Assembly (NCBI GenBank): GCA_951812575.1
Contig: OX638322.1
Span: 372,001-436,000, forward strand
Direction of reading: 5' to 3'
From: Candidatus Binatia bacterium
GTDB lineage: Bacteria; Desulfobacterota; Binatia; Bin18
Length of the DNA: 64,000 bases
Part shown: in pieces, positions 8,497 to 16,795 of the stretch
Position numbering within the stretch: position 1 is the first letter of the stretch
Layout of the letters: each line of letters opens with the position of its first letter
Notes under the pieces: generated by a model
The model's input: the letters and a program-made list of their open reading frames with translations, nothing else
What the model was told of the DNA's origin: nothing
Databases searched by the model: none
Made by a program: the position numbers and the translations under genes

Positions 8497-9417
8497 TCAG
8501 AGCTCCCCTCGGGCGACCTTGATGAAGACATCCTCAAGCGTTGGGCGTGAGACATGGATATCGACAATAGGGCTACCGCTCTGTGTCAGGTGCCGGAGTA
8601 AGGGGTCGAGCTGTTGGGTTGGATCATCGAGGACAAAACGCAAGCTATGGTCTCCGTTCTGCTCAGTCCGAGATATGCCATTCAGTTGACGGATGGGGGT
8701 GAGATCAGACCCGGCTTGGAAGGTCACCTCGACAACCTGGTGCGGAATGAGCCGCTTAATATGAGTAGCCGTATCAACTCGGAGAATCTCGCCTTGACTT
8801 AAAAAAGCAATCCGCCCACACAACTCTTCGACTTCATTCATATTATGTGACGTGAAAAGAATGGTTGTTTTTCGTTCCTGTTGAACGGCTTGCAGCGCCC
8901 GCCGGGTTTTTTCGGCAATGTCCGGATCAAGGCCAAGCGTACACTCATCCAGCAGCAAGAGCTCCGGGTCGTTCAGAAAGCCTTTACACAAGGTGACGCG
9001 GGTATGTTGGCCCGAGCTGAGGTGCTGCAAGCGGCGGTTGGCCAGGTCTGTAATCTCGAAGCGTTCGAGCAGTTCGTCGATTTTTCGGGGAAGCTGTTTG
9101 ACGCCATAGATGCGGCCGTAGACCATCAGGTTTTCCCACACGGTCAGCACGCCGTTCATACTGGTAAACGCCGCGGCGACATTCATCCGGCGACGAATGG
9201 CAACGTGGTTGGCGGTAAAATCGTGGTCGAAAATTCGGATCGAACCGCTGTCGGCAATGATGAGGCCAAGCAGGATATTGATCGTGGTGGACTTCCCTGC
9301 TCCGTTCGGGCCGAGCAAGCCAAAGAATTCTCCCCGCGCCACGTCTAGCGAGAGACCCTGGAGGGCTTCAACCGTACCATAACGTTTCCGCAGATCACGG
9401 ATTTCAAGGAGAGCCAT
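8497..9417 (-). CDS. ABC transporter ATP-binding protein
   Basis: 306-residue ATPase of an ABC-2 exporter. Walker A is GPNGAGKST (36-44). The signature loop is LSSGQHTRV, a variant of LSGGQ. Walker B is LLLLDECTLGLDP, and the switch histidine is in TSHNMNEVEE. A C-terminal extension of ~80 residues (after ~225) follows, as in drug/polysaccharide-type ABC-2 ATPases. It is the first gene of the pair with the permease 5 bases downstream. The Thr in DECTLGLDP replaces the usual Pro (DEPTxGLDP), a mild oddity. Confidence 0.92.
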   Translation of the reverse strand: MALLEIRDLRKRYGTVEALQGLSLDVARGEFFGLLGPNGAGKSTTINILLGLIIADSGSIRIFDHDFTANHVAIRRRMNVAAAFTSMNGVLTVWENLMVYGRIYGVKQLPRKIDELLERFEITDLANRRLQHLSSGQHTRVTLCKGFLNDPELLLLDECTLGLDPDIAEKTRRALQAVQQERKTTILFTSHNMNEVEELCGRIAFLSQGEILRVDTATHIKRLIPHQVVEVTFQAGSDLTPIRQLNGISRTEQNGDHSLRFVLDDPTQQLDPLLRHLTQSGSPIVDIHVSRPTLEDVFIKVARGEL

Positions 9418-9482
9418 TGGCGAGTAATGAGAGGTGTATAAGCGGCGTGAATATGGAGCGAGGGACGCCCCGCCCCATACGC

Positions 9483-10733
9483 TTAGATCACGCCTTTTTC
9501 TTGAAGCTGGGCGACTTCTTCGCGGCTGAGTCCGGCAAAGTGGGTGTAAATCTGCTCGTTATCATGGCCGACGGGTACGGACCCGCGCCAGACCTTGCCC
9601 GGTGTGGCGGAAAAGGAAGGGCTGACGCCGGTGCCTTTGACCCGGCCAACCTGATTGTCCTCCCACTCGACATGAACATTGCGGGCCTCGTAGTGCGGAT
9701 CTTCCGCCATAGCCTGGCTATTCATGATCGGACAGCAGGCGACCTGCGCGGCATTCAACTGTTCAACAACTTCCTCGACTGTTCGTTCGGCGATCCAGCC
9801 GCGCAGCAGGGCGTCAAACTCGATGCCTTCCAGGCCGTTAATATCGGTGCTGGCGCGCTGCCATTTCTCTTCTTCCGGATCAAGATCCAAGACTCGGCAC
9901 ACCCGGGAAAAAACCGCCAGGCCAACCGCGCCGACCACCACCCAGCCATCGCTGGCCTGGAAGGCGTCGTAGGGTTGAAACGCGGTGGCTTTATTGCCGG
10001 TGCGCTCGCGGACAAAGCCATTGCTGAAATACTCGACCATCGTCCCCGAGAGCAGACGGTGGATCGCCTCAAACTGCGAGATATCAACGACCTGACCCGT
10101 GCCGGTACGTTGCGCGGAAATATAGCCGGCCAGGGACGACCACAGGCAAAACAGGGCCGTAATATAGTCGGCCGTCCAGGGATTGGCCCGCACTGGCGGG
10201 TCGGGGTCGGGAAAGCCGGTCTGGTACATGAGTCCACCAAAAGCCTGGCCGATCATGTCGTACGAGGCCCGCCCCAGGTAGTCCTGATGACCGCTCTGAC
10301 CGTAGCCGGAGACGTGGGCGATGACGAGCTTGGGGTTAGCCTGGAGCACGGCCTCGTCGGTCAGGCCCCACTTGGTATAGGAGCCGGGCTTTGAACTCTC
10401 CATCCAGATGTCACACGACTTGACCAGCTTGAGGAACAGGTCTTTGCCCTCGGGCTTGCTGAAGTCCAGCGTGACATACCATTCGTTGCGCCGTTCCTGA
10501 ATCCAGGTGGTTGCCACCTGCCCCTGGCCGTCTTTAGCGGGCAGTTGCATCCCCAAATGACGCCAGGCCGCGTCGCCCTCTCCGGTGCGTTCGATCTGAA
10601 TCACCTCGGCGCCCATTTCCGCGGCTAGGGCAGCGGCAAACGGCTGGGCGACTAAGGTTCCGCTTGATACAATCCGCACGCCCTGCAACGGGCCGAACTG
10701 TTCGGGTAGCAATGATGCCGGACGTGTCTCCAT
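9483..10733 (-). CDS. CaiB/BaiF family CoA-transferase
   Basis: 416-residue class III CoA-transferase that exchanges CoA between an acyl-CoA donor and a carboxylate. Landmarks are LQGVRIVSSGTLVAQPFAAA, LAAEMGAEVIQIERTGEGD, VTLDFSKPEGKDLFLKLVKSCDI, the NPKLVIAHVSGYGQSG region and the long C-terminal domain. The family's catalytic Asp was not assigned with confidence. ATG 10733 follows GGGAGG by 6 bases; longer in-frame extension upstream is not protein-like. It is divergent from the EthD-like gene, sharing a 157-base intergenic region likely to hold both promoters. The substrate is unknown; neighbours suggest organic-acid or aromatic catabolism. Confidence 0.9.
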   Translation of the reverse strand: METRPASLLPEQFGPLQGVRIVSSGTLVAQPFAAALAAEMGAEVIQIERTGEGDAAWRHLGMQLPAKDGQGQVATTWIQERRNEWYVTLDFSKPEGKDLFLKLVKSCDIWMESSKPGSYTKWGLTDEAVLQANPKLVIAHVSGYGQSGHQDYLGRASYDMIGQAFGGLMYQTGFPDPDPPVRANPWTADYITALFCLWSSLAGYISAQRTGTGQVVDISQFEAIHRLLSGTMVEYFSNGFVRERTGNKATAFQPYDAFQASDGWVVVGAVGLAVFSRVCRVLDLDPEEEKWQRASTDINGLEGIEFDALLRGWIAERTVEEVVEQLNAAQVACCPIMNSQAMAEDPHYEARNVHVEWEDNQVGRVKGTGVSPSFSATPGKVWRGSVPVGHDNEQIYTHFAGLSREEVAQLQEKGVI

Positions 10734-10890
10734 ACCGATCCTCCCACAATATCCTGCAATGTGCTGTCCATCCCTAACGGAAATCAAGGCTGAAGAAAAG
10801 GCTGCTTGAACGGCCAGAGACCAGGCTATATATCGCAGAGCATATCGGTCCAGGTTTGCGCGCTCGGATCGGTCAGGAAAAGGAGGACTT

Positions 10891-11199
10891 ATGTATAAAG
10901 TCATTGGTATTCTCAAGCGGCCTGAAGGGATGGCGCTGGCAGACTTTCGTCGCTGGTGGCTGGAAGAACACGCCCCCAAGGTGAAGAAATGGCCCGGCTT
11001 GAAACGTTACTGTATTAACCTGGCGACAACCGACGACCAGCGCTACGACGGCGTGGCCGAGGTCTGGTTTGAGACACAGGCAGATATGGACAAGGTCTTC
11101 GGCACCCCTGAAGGCCAGACGGCCAGAAACAGCGCGATGGGCGGCTCCACGGAAATTGTGATCTTATTAACGGAAGAAAATGTAATGGTGGACGGGTGA
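10891..11199 (+). CDS. EthD family protein
   Basis: 102-residue ferredoxin-fold protein of the EthD/dimeric alpha-beta barrel group: YKVIGILKRPEGMALADFRRWW, EEHAPKVKKWPGLKRYCINL and GVAEVWFETQADMDKVFGTP. Family members sit beside catabolic enzymes (ethyl tert-butyl ether, quinones, polyketides) and act as dimers, often without proven chemistry. Strong ribosome-binding site AGGAGG 4 bases before ATG. A stem-loop terminator follows at 11230-11259. It is transcribed divergently from the CoA-transferase. Confidence 0.88.
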   Translation: MYKVIGILKRPEGMALADFRRWWLEEHAPKVKKWPGLKRYCINLATTDDQRYDGVAEVWFETQADMDKVFGTPEGQTARNSAMGGSTEIVILLTEENVMVDG

Positions 11200-11229
11200 G
11201 AGGAGCGATAGAAAGAGAAGATAGAGAAG

Positions 11230-11259
11230 GGGGCGGTCCGTGCACCGCCCCGTTTTTTT
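11230..11259 (+). terminator. Rho-independent terminator of the EthD-like gene
   Basis: An 8-bp perfect stem, GGGGCGGT (11230-11237) with ACCGCCCC (11244-11251), a 6-base loop and a run of seven T (11253-11259), 30 bases after the stop of the EthD-like gene. Because the stem is symmetrical it could also slow transcription from the convergent amidohydrolase gene on the other side. Confidence 0.8.
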
Positions 11260-11272
11260 AACGCTTAGCTTT

Positions 11273-12964
11273 TTAGCGATCAGTACTGCGCAGCACCTGT
11301 CCGGGTAAGCCCCCTTGATACTCGTCATCCTGATACAGGACGTTGCCGGATACGACCGTCGTCCTGATGCCTTTGGATTTGGCAACAAAACGTTTTCCGC
11401 CACCGGGCAGGTCCCAGACATATTCCGGGTCCTTGGCATCGACCGTATCAGGATCGAACAGCGTGAGGTCAGCCACCAGGCCCGGAGCGATCCGCCCCCG
11501 GTTGGGAATACCGAACAGATCGGCCGGGACTGAGGTCAGCCGCCGGACGCCTTCTTCAAGGCTCAACACCTGGTTGTCCCGCACCCAGCGACCGAGCAGA
11601 TAGGTCGCATAGCCCGCATCGCACAACATGTCCACGTGCGCGCCGCCGTCGGACAGGCCGATCAGAAAACGGGGATCACTGACCAGATTCTTCACCCCTT
11701 CGGGTTCGAAATTGAACGCCTGGAGGTCGAACATCAACTCCAGGCGGTCGGCCACCGCCAGGTCGAGAAAAGCGTCCACCACGTCCTTGCCCTGGTCGCG
11801 GGCAATCTCGGCCACCGTCTTCTTGCTGGCAACATGTGGTTTGACCGCCTCAGTGTTGGCATCAATCACGGTCATCCGTCCCCACTGGCCGCGAAAGATA
11901 CGCCGCTTATCCATCTCTTCGCGAAAGGCGTTGCGAAAACCCGGATCGGCATAAATCTGCATCTGCTCTTCGACACTCTTGTTGAAGACGTGGTGCCAGG
12001 CCGAAAAAATCGCGAAGATGAACGGGTTCTTCATATTGAACTGGACCCGCAGCGGGCGGCAGGTGACCTGCGGTACGGCTTTGTCCCAACCGAGGATGGG
12101 TTGAACTTTCTCCACGGCGTTGAGATAGGACTCCGGCTTGCCCGGCTTATTAAACAGGGCCAGGAAGGTGACCGGGCGCTGGCTTTCATCAACCAGGAAT
12201 TTGAGCAGGTCGTATTCGTCGTCCGAGACCTGGCCGACATTGGTCCCGGTCAGGGCCAGCTCAATCGTACCGCGACCCTCTTCTTTCATGACCTGGCACA
12301 AGGCGCTCCACTCGGCCCGACTGGCGTTGCGGCAGGCGAGCGGGCGACCCTCAAAGCCGATATGGTTGTTGAGAATGGTACTGGTCAGACCAAACGCCCC
12401 GGCGTGCATGGCGTTACGAAACAGCCGTTGCATCTCGCTGATTTCGTCCGGGCTGGCTTCCCGCTCGAAAGATTCTTCGCCCATCACATAGTGCCGCAGG
12501 GGCGTGAGGGCGGCCAACGAGGCCACGTTGATGCCCATGCCACGCTTTTGTAAGACATCGAGATATTCGGCGTGGGTTTCCCACTGCCAGTCAATACCGC
12601 GCTCCATAACCTCGAACGGAATCGCCTCGACATTGACCAGGTCCCACATGACAATATCGCGAGCTTTGGGCCGAACCGGCGCAACGCCCACACCGCAGTT
12701 GCCCATCACCACCGTGGTAATGCCGTGCCAGGAGGAGCAGGTCACCAGCGGGTCCCAGGCGACTTGGGCATCGTAGTGGGTATGCGGATCAATAAACCCT
12801 GGGGCCAGCACCAGGCCGTCGGCGTTGATTTTCTTTTGCGCCGCCTCGCCATTGCCCTTGCCCACTGCGGCAATCAGGCCGTCTTTGACCGCCACGTTGC
12901 CGTAGAAGCTTTGCGTGCCCGTGCCGTCGCAGATACGGGCGTTTTCAATAATCAGGTCATACAT
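11273..12964 (-). CDS. N-acyl-D-amino-acid deacylase-like amidohydrolase
   Basis: 563-residue amidohydrolase-superfamily protein of the D-aminoacylase subgroup. The N-terminal beta-sandwich (YDLIIENARICDGTG) leads into the TIM barrel at GFIDPHTHYDAQVAWDP, with metal-binding H61 and H63 and acid D65. GITTVVMGNCGVGVAP is also typical. The C-terminus has LSDGGAHVDMLCDAGY and RIAPGLVADLTLFDPDTV. The expected reaction is hydrolysis of an N-acyl or cyclic amide. The exact substrate is unknown, and in such neighbourhoods annotation as D-aminoacylase is often only by class. ATG 12964 has GAGGAGGG 7 bases upstream. The TenA/PqqC-like gene lies 33 bases upstream on the same strand. Confidence 0.88.
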   Translation of the reverse strand: MYDLIIENARICDGTGTQSFYGNVAVKDGLIAAVGKGNGEAAQKKINADGLVLAPGFIDPHTHYDAQVAWDPLVTCSSWHGITTVVMGNCGVGVAPVRPKARDIVMWDLVNVEAIPFEVMERGIDWQWETHAEYLDVLQKRGMGINVASLAALTPLRHYVMGEESFEREASPDEISEMQRLFRNAMHAGAFGLTSTILNNHIGFEGRPLACRNASRAEWSALCQVMKEEGRGTIELALTGTNVGQVSDDEYDLLKFLVDESQRPVTFLALFNKPGKPESYLNAVEKVQPILGWDKAVPQVTCRPLRVQFNMKNPFIFAIFSAWHHVFNKSVEEQMQIYADPGFRNAFREEMDKRRIFRGQWGRMTVIDANTEAVKPHVASKKTVAEIARDQGKDVVDAFLDLAVADRLELMFDLQAFNFEPEGVKNLVSDPRFLIGLSDGGAHVDMLCDAGYATYLLGRWVRDNQVLSLEEGVRRLTSVPADLFGIPNRGRIAPGLVADLTLFDPDTVDAKDPEYVWDLPGGGKRFVAKSKGIRTTVVSGNVLYQDDEYQGGLPGQVLRSTDR

Positions 12965-12997
12965 GAAAGATCCCTCCTCTTTATATATCTTTCCCAA

Positions 12998-13738
12998 TCA
13001 ACCCAAATCGACTCGGACGCCGACATCCAGGCCCATAGCCACCCGATACCCGCCTTCCTGAGCCGCCTGGAATTTCTCACACCACGCCGTGACACTGTCT
13101 CGAATCTTCTGCTGCCGTTCGGCTGTGGTGGCATACTCCCGCACCATGTCAAAAACGGGCTCGCCATGCGCTTCGGCCTCACCGGCATGCGCATAGAAGA
13201 ATTCAAGCGCGTGCCGGCTCAGGCCGTATTTTTCTTTGAGCGCGCGCACGAGGCCCTTCATGGAGTCATCGCTACGCATCTCGCCGCCAATCGACATGGC
13301 AGCCAGGGTGACGAGACCGTACTCCTTCCTGCCAAGCTCAATCACCCAGTCAACATAGGCGACCGACTCTCTGGCAACAATCGGCTGCCGTACTTCCTCC
13401 TCGGTGGCTCCGAGCGCTTGGGCCAGACGCATGGACAGCATCCAGTGGGCGTCTTCCCCGCGGCCCATAAGCGTTTCTTCGTCAATCAGGTTTTCAACAA
13501 TATGACGTCGAATTTTCTGGTCCAGCGGCCCGAGGCCGGTATTCATAAAAATCCCACCAAAGGCCCGGATATGCTGGCCGGTGACATAAAAGAGGTTGAG
13601 CGCCCATTTTTTCAGTTGCTGGCGAGACAGTTCCCCGGCCAGCAGGCCCCGATAGAAATTGGGGCCAAGCAGAGGCTGCTCGTCTTGGTGTTGGATATAG
13701 CCGCGCAAATCAGCCAAAAAGGTATCAACCGTTGCCAT
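12998..13738 (-). CDS. TenA/PqqC-like iron-containing redox enzyme family protein
   Basis: 246-residue all-helical protein resembling the heme-oxygenase-like TenA/PqqC/CADD fold. Candidate metal or active-site residues are spaced as in diiron members: NLIDEETL (E87/E88), EDAHWML (H98), GGEMRSDD (E153), YAHAGEAEAHG (H184, E187, H191) and FDMV (D197). PqqC itself is not implied, since no other pqq gene is present. ATG 13738 follows AAGGAGGGGGTCC; the open frame upstream runs into a dispersed repeat and is not coding. It is the first gene of a two-gene transcript with the amidohydrolase. Confidence 0.78.
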   Translation of the reverse strand: MATVDTFLADLRGYIQHQDEQPLLGPNFYRGLLAGELSRQQLKKWALNLFYVTGQHIRAFGGIFMNTGLGPLDQKIRRHIVENLIDEETLMGRGEDAHWMLSMRLAQALGATEEEVRQPIVARESVAYVDWVIELGRKEYGLVTLAAMSIGGEMRSDDSMKGLVRALKEKYGLSRHALEFFYAHAGEAEAHGEPVFDMVREYATTAERQQKIRDSVTAWCEKFQAAQEGGYRVAMGLDVGVRVDLG

Positions 13739-13810
13739 GGACCCCCTCCTTCTTCCGTCATTATGTATCCCTTTGCAGGAGAACCGCGCAAGAGAGAGTT
13801 GTGACACATT

Positions 13811-13847
13811 CCCTCTCCCCTGAGGGGAGAGGGCTAGGGTGAGGGGG
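13811..13847. repeat. dispersed CCCTCTCCC/GAGGGGG repeat, copy 1
   Basis: Begins CCCTCTCCCCTGAGGGGAGA and ends GGGCTAGGGTGAGGGGG. Its left half is a near-palindrome (CCCTCTCCCC/GGGGAGAGGG). Almost identical copies lie at 24232-24268, 47317-47353 and 48414-48450, with a partial inverted copy at 47271-47305. All are between genes. The family resembles REP-type palindromes common in proteobacterial genomes; function is unknown. Confidence 0.85.
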
Positions 13848-13911
13848 CCAGTGGGCTTCCCGCAGGGTCCACCACACCATGTGCATAACACGTCTGAACG
13901 GGGCCCCTGCT

Positions 13912-14349
13912 TTACGATTCACGGCTTCCCGCCGGGTCTCCCCGCGACGGGTCGAGGCGGACAATAGTCGCACCCCAACCGCCCGCCCCCATTGGCGCAT
14001 CGGCAAAGTCTGTCACATAGGGCAGGCGAGCGAGCAGTGAACGAATACTCTCGCGTTGGACTCCCTTGCCTTTGCCGTGGATGAGACGCACCTGGGTAAA
14101 TCCTGCGCTGCAACACTCGCGTAAATATTCCTCGACGACGCTACGGATTTCCTTGGGGGCAAAAGGATGGAGGTCAATCACATCCTCAAGGGGCATGACA
14201 ATGGGGTCGGGGAAGGGGCTGTCGTCGAGTTCTTCCGAGGCGGAGGGAAGTGACTCTTTGTCTTTTTTTGCATACGGGTTCTTTCTTGGTATCGGTAAGA
14301 GAGCCCAGAGCGCACGCATTTTTTCTCGACCGGTACTCTTTCTGGTCAC
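13912..14349 (-). CDS. Smr domain-containing protein
   Basis: 145-residue protein with a C-terminal Smr (small MutS-related) domain: VIDLHPFAPKEIRSVVEEYL carries the DLH motif and RLIHGKGKGVQRESI the HGKGKG motif, both typical of this nicking-endonuclease-like fold. The Asp-rich N-terminal ~50 residues look disordered. Stand-alone Smr proteins act on structured or branched DNA or, in some cases, RNA; which applies here is unknown. GTG start 3 bases after the stop of the upstream secreted-protein gene, so it is likely the third gene of that transcript. ATG 14319 is an alternative start. Confidence 0.88.
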   Translation of the reverse strand: MTRKSTGREKMRALWALLPIPRKNPYAKKDKESLPSASEELDDSPFPDPIVMPLEDVIDLHPFAPKEIRSVVEEYLRECCSAGFTQVRLIHGKGKGVQRESIRSLLARLPYVTDFADAPMGAGGWGATIVRLDPSRGDPAGSRES

Positions 14350-14352
14350 CTG

Positions 14353-14967
14353 CTACTCAGCCTCCTCCCGCAGTGCCATTTCAACCGACCAGCGTACTTC
14401 TTCTTCTTTGAAGAAGAGGGCACCGCGTTTTTTGCGGGGCAGACGGTCGGCTATGCGTGGATAGCGCTGTTGCGCGGTCGTGAAGACCTCCCGCAGGATA
14501 CCGCGCGACTCAACAGGCAGGTCCGTATGGATGATGGTCAGAATGTACTGGTGCTCAAGCAGGTGGGTGGTCAGCGCTTCGACCAGGGCAATGGTCTCCT
14601 CATCCTGCCCATCAGCGGTTTTTGGAAGCGCCTGCTCAGCCCAGTCGATATAATACCAGTAGTGCTCCAGCGCGACCCGGGCCGCGGCTATATCTTGAAC
14701 GGTCAGCATGGCTTCGGCTTCGGCCAGTTTTTCCCGGGCAAAGCCGAGCGAGAGATCGACGACCTGCCGGGCGGTCATGGCCAGCCAGAGTTGACCCGCT
14801 TCGGACCAGGAGTCGAGCTGATACCCCACGGTGTCCGGTGTCCGGCCGGGTTCCGGCAACCATTCGATATCACCAAAGGTTGTGACGAAACCGTGGCCGG
14901 CTACTGCCGGGGACGCAACGAGCAGAAAGCAGGCGGTCAGAACGTTTTGAAGGGAGCGGGATTTCAC
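14353..14967 (-). CDS. exported protein of unknown function
   Basis: 204 residues with a clear signal peptide (MKSRSLQNVLTACFLLVASPAVAG). The mature part is helical and acidic, with segments such as FAREKLAEAEAMLTVQDIAAA, EHYWYYIDWAEQALP and LLEHQYILTIIHTDLP, suggesting a periplasmic helical bundle. I do not recognise a family; repeated W/Y/H residues might bind heme or metal, but no CxxCH motif is present. Its ATG overlaps the stop of the upstream lipoprotein gene (ATGA), so the two are translationally coupled and probably work together. Confidence 0.72.
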   Translation of the reverse strand: MKSRSLQNVLTACFLLVASPAVAGHGFVTTFGDIEWLPEPGRTPDTVGYQLDSWSEAGQLWLAMTARQVVDLSLGFAREKLAEAEAMLTVQDIAAARVALEHYWYYIDWAEQALPKTADGQDEETIALVEALTTHLLEHQYILTIIHTDLPVESRGILREVFTTAQQRYPRIADRLPRKKRGALFFKEEEVRWSVEMALREEAE

Positions 14968-16043
14968 GACGAGACCTGCCTATTGGGTGTGGTGGGTCGT
15001 GCGGAGGACGCCGATTCTTGCAGGATGGAATGAATCGTTGTATCCGCGTCGTCCGTGTATTCGGCAACCGTGACCAGAAAATCAACCGGCAGATACTCGC
15101 CGTTGGGCGCCAACTCCAGGAAGACTTTATATACGCCGGCGGTGGGGAAGACGTGATGCAGCGGTACGTCCGGTCCAAAATATTCCTGCCTTGCCGGGCG
15201 GCTCATGAGCTGGACCATGAGCCGGGCCATCTGGTCTGACGACATACTGTGACCACGCATACCTTCCATAAAACGGGCCATCTCCGCTGTGTAGGTGTGC
15301 TGATGGCCGAAATGCTCACCGTCCAGGCGCCAGCTTGCCATATGGACTTCGGTGCCGAGATAGAGACCCAAATTTCTGACCGGGACCCCCTCTGCGGAGG
15401 TGAGGCGACACACAATCTCTACCTCGTGGCCGGCAATGGGTGGAGAGGGCGAAGTGCGTAAGGCAACGCGATACGCACCGAACTGTTTTTCCTGACGGAA
15501 ATCGGGCTCGGGCGACGGGCCGGACTCTCCCGTGACTGTGATAGCGAAGTGTTTGGTCCAGCTTCTATCCTTGTGGGTAAACTCATTGACAATGAGATAC
15601 CGCCCCGCCTTGGGAAACGTATAGGGAAAATGAAACCGAGCACGCTGAAGGTCCTGGTCGGTGAGCGGAATATAGTCCTCATGGTGGGTATGGGCAAATA
15701 TGGATAAATCACGGCTCACGATAAAGGTGTGGAGGGCGCGTTCGTGCAATATTTGCAAGTCAGAAACCGGTTGTTGTGTCTTGGTATGGGTCAGGTGAAA
15801 GGTCAGGATTGTTTCCTGGCCAGCCTGCGGGAGCGTTGCCCCAAGGTCCAGTGTCAGCTGATATGGCCCAGTTGGCCGGGCCACGAGTCGGGTGTCTTCG
15901 CTACCCCAACATCCACTCAGGCCGGGCAACAAGAGACACAGTATTCCGCTCCAACGCACGACATCCAGCCAAAAGCCTGTTCTGAGCCAAGTCGAAGGGA
16001 AGAAATCTCGTGTAGACAGGAAAGACGGCTTCATCAGCGCCAC
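14964..16043 (-). CDS. lipoprotein of unknown function (two Ig-like YtkA-type modules)
   Basis: 359 residues with an N-terminal membrane segment and lipobox (LLLPGLSGC, Cys ~46). Two similar beta-sandwich stretches follow. One includes TFHLTHTKTQQPVSDLQILHERALHTFIVS and FHFPYTFPKAGRYLIVNEF. The other includes VEIVCRLTSAEGVPVRNLGLYLGTEVHM and VPLHHVFPTAGVYKVFLEL. HTHHED and several other His clusters suggest metal binding, as in YtkA/copper-associated envelope proteins; this is inference. GTG 16043 and ATG 16034 are both possible starts. The first 25 codons overlap a dispersed repeat (15977-16001). Coupled by ATGA to the next gene. Confidence 0.72.
   Translation of the reverse strand: MALMKPSFLSTRDFFPSTWLRTGFWLDVVRWSGILCLLLPGLSGCWGSEDTRLVARPTGPYQLTLDLGATLPQAGQETILTFHLTHTKTQQPVSDLQILHERALHTFIVSRDLSIFAHTHHEDYIPLTDQDLQRARFHFPYTFPKAGRYLIVNEFTHKDRSWTKHFAITVTGESGPSPEPDFRQEKQFGAYRVALRTSPSPPIAGHEVEIVCRLTSAEGVPVRNLGLYLGTEVHMASWRLDGEHFGHQHTYTAEMARFMEGMRGHSMSSDQMARLMVQLMSRPARQEYFGPDVPLHHVFPTAGVYKVFLELAPNGEYLPVDFLVTVAEYTDDADTTIHSILQESASSARPTTPNRQVSS
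15977..16001. repeat. dispersed CCTGTYCTGAGC-TCGAAGG type repeat
   Basis: AGCCTGTTCTGAGCCAAGTC followed by GAAGGG lies inside the start of the lipoprotein gene. A related sequence (CCTTCGACTTCGCT...GCTCAGGA) is at 25018-25050. Short repeats of this type are scattered in many environmental bacterial genomes; origin and function are unknown. Confidence 0.55.
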
Positions 16044-16199
16044 GGTATAAAAAAATGGAGTATTTGTCGATGCTTAGCACGCTATCGAGGTTCTTGCTTT
16101 TCTGTGATCATTACTCTATACCGAGGGAAGCCTGCGGGGGTAGACGTCCTTTCTTGCCGAGAAGAGGACAAAGCTTTTCGGGTGGAAGGTGAACACACT

Positions 16200-16769
16200 A
16201 TGTCTATAGATCCACGGATGATCCATTTATACAGCTATTACCGTGACGCCGAGTTACGGGGTGCGACACTGCTCTTAAAGCTGACCATGCGCGTCGAAAA
16301 CATTGAGGCCCAAGTCAAATTGTCTCGGCATCTGGCTGACGAAACCCGCCACGCCTGGTTGTGGACGAAACGCATTACCGACCTGGGGTATGAACCGGTC
16401 CACGTTGACGATGGCTACCAGACCCGTATTGGCAGAGCGGTTGGCATTCCTCGCTCCTTGATTGATCTCTTCGCGCTCACGGTCGTGGTCGAAGAACGCG
16501 CCCAGCGCCGCTATATTGAACACGCCCAACGGTCAGATGTCGATCCCGAGACGCTCGCCATCCTGCACGAAGTCACCAAAGATGAGAAATGGCATATCGG
16601 CTGGATCAAAAACGAGCTGAAAGAGATGGCGAGAGCAAACGGTGGGGAAGGAAAGATGCGGGAAACCCTGCAACGTTACCGGGATATTGATCGGCAGGTC
16701 GTTGCTGACCTGGTGGCCAAGGAACGGGACGTGTTTGGCTTTTCGTTTTCTGATGCCCCAGAAGCGTAG
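16200..16769 (+). CDS. ferritin-like diiron protein
   Basis: 189-residue four-helix-bundle protein. Two ExxH motifs are visible, DETRH (E48, H51) and DEKWH (E129, H132), plus E18 and the VVVEERAQRRY helix (E98/E99). This is the ligand set of a ferritin-like diiron centre, closer to MiaE/hydroxylase-type proteins than to storage ferritins. The substrate is unknown. ATG 16200 has GGAAGGTG 9 bases upstream. The frame is open further upstream, but that stretch is antisense to the lipoprotein. It starts a short plus-strand transcript with the acyltransferase 26 bases downstream. Confidence 0.8.
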   Translation: MSIDPRMIHLYSYYRDAELRGATLLLKLTMRVENIEAQVKLSRHLADETRHAWLWTKRITDLGYEPVHVDDGYQTRIGRAVGIPRSLIDLFALTVVVEERAQRRYIEHAQRSDVDPETLAILHEVTKDEKWHIGWIKNELKEMARANGGEGKMRETLQRYRDIDRQVVADLVAKERDVFGFSFSDAPEA

Positions 16770-16795
16770 TCATCAGGTCGGTCTAGCGCGTATTC

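Noticed and set aside
9417..10394. 325-residue plus-strand open frame
   Set aside because: Antisense to the CoA-transferase and not protein-like.
12998..13738. Calling the gene pqqC
   Set aside because: Only the fold-level residue pattern fits; no other pqq genes are present.
12572..13804. 410-residue plus-strand open frame
   Set aside because: Spans two well-supported minus-strand genes (amidohydrolase, TenA/PqqC-like) in antisense, with no motif or ribosome-binding site.
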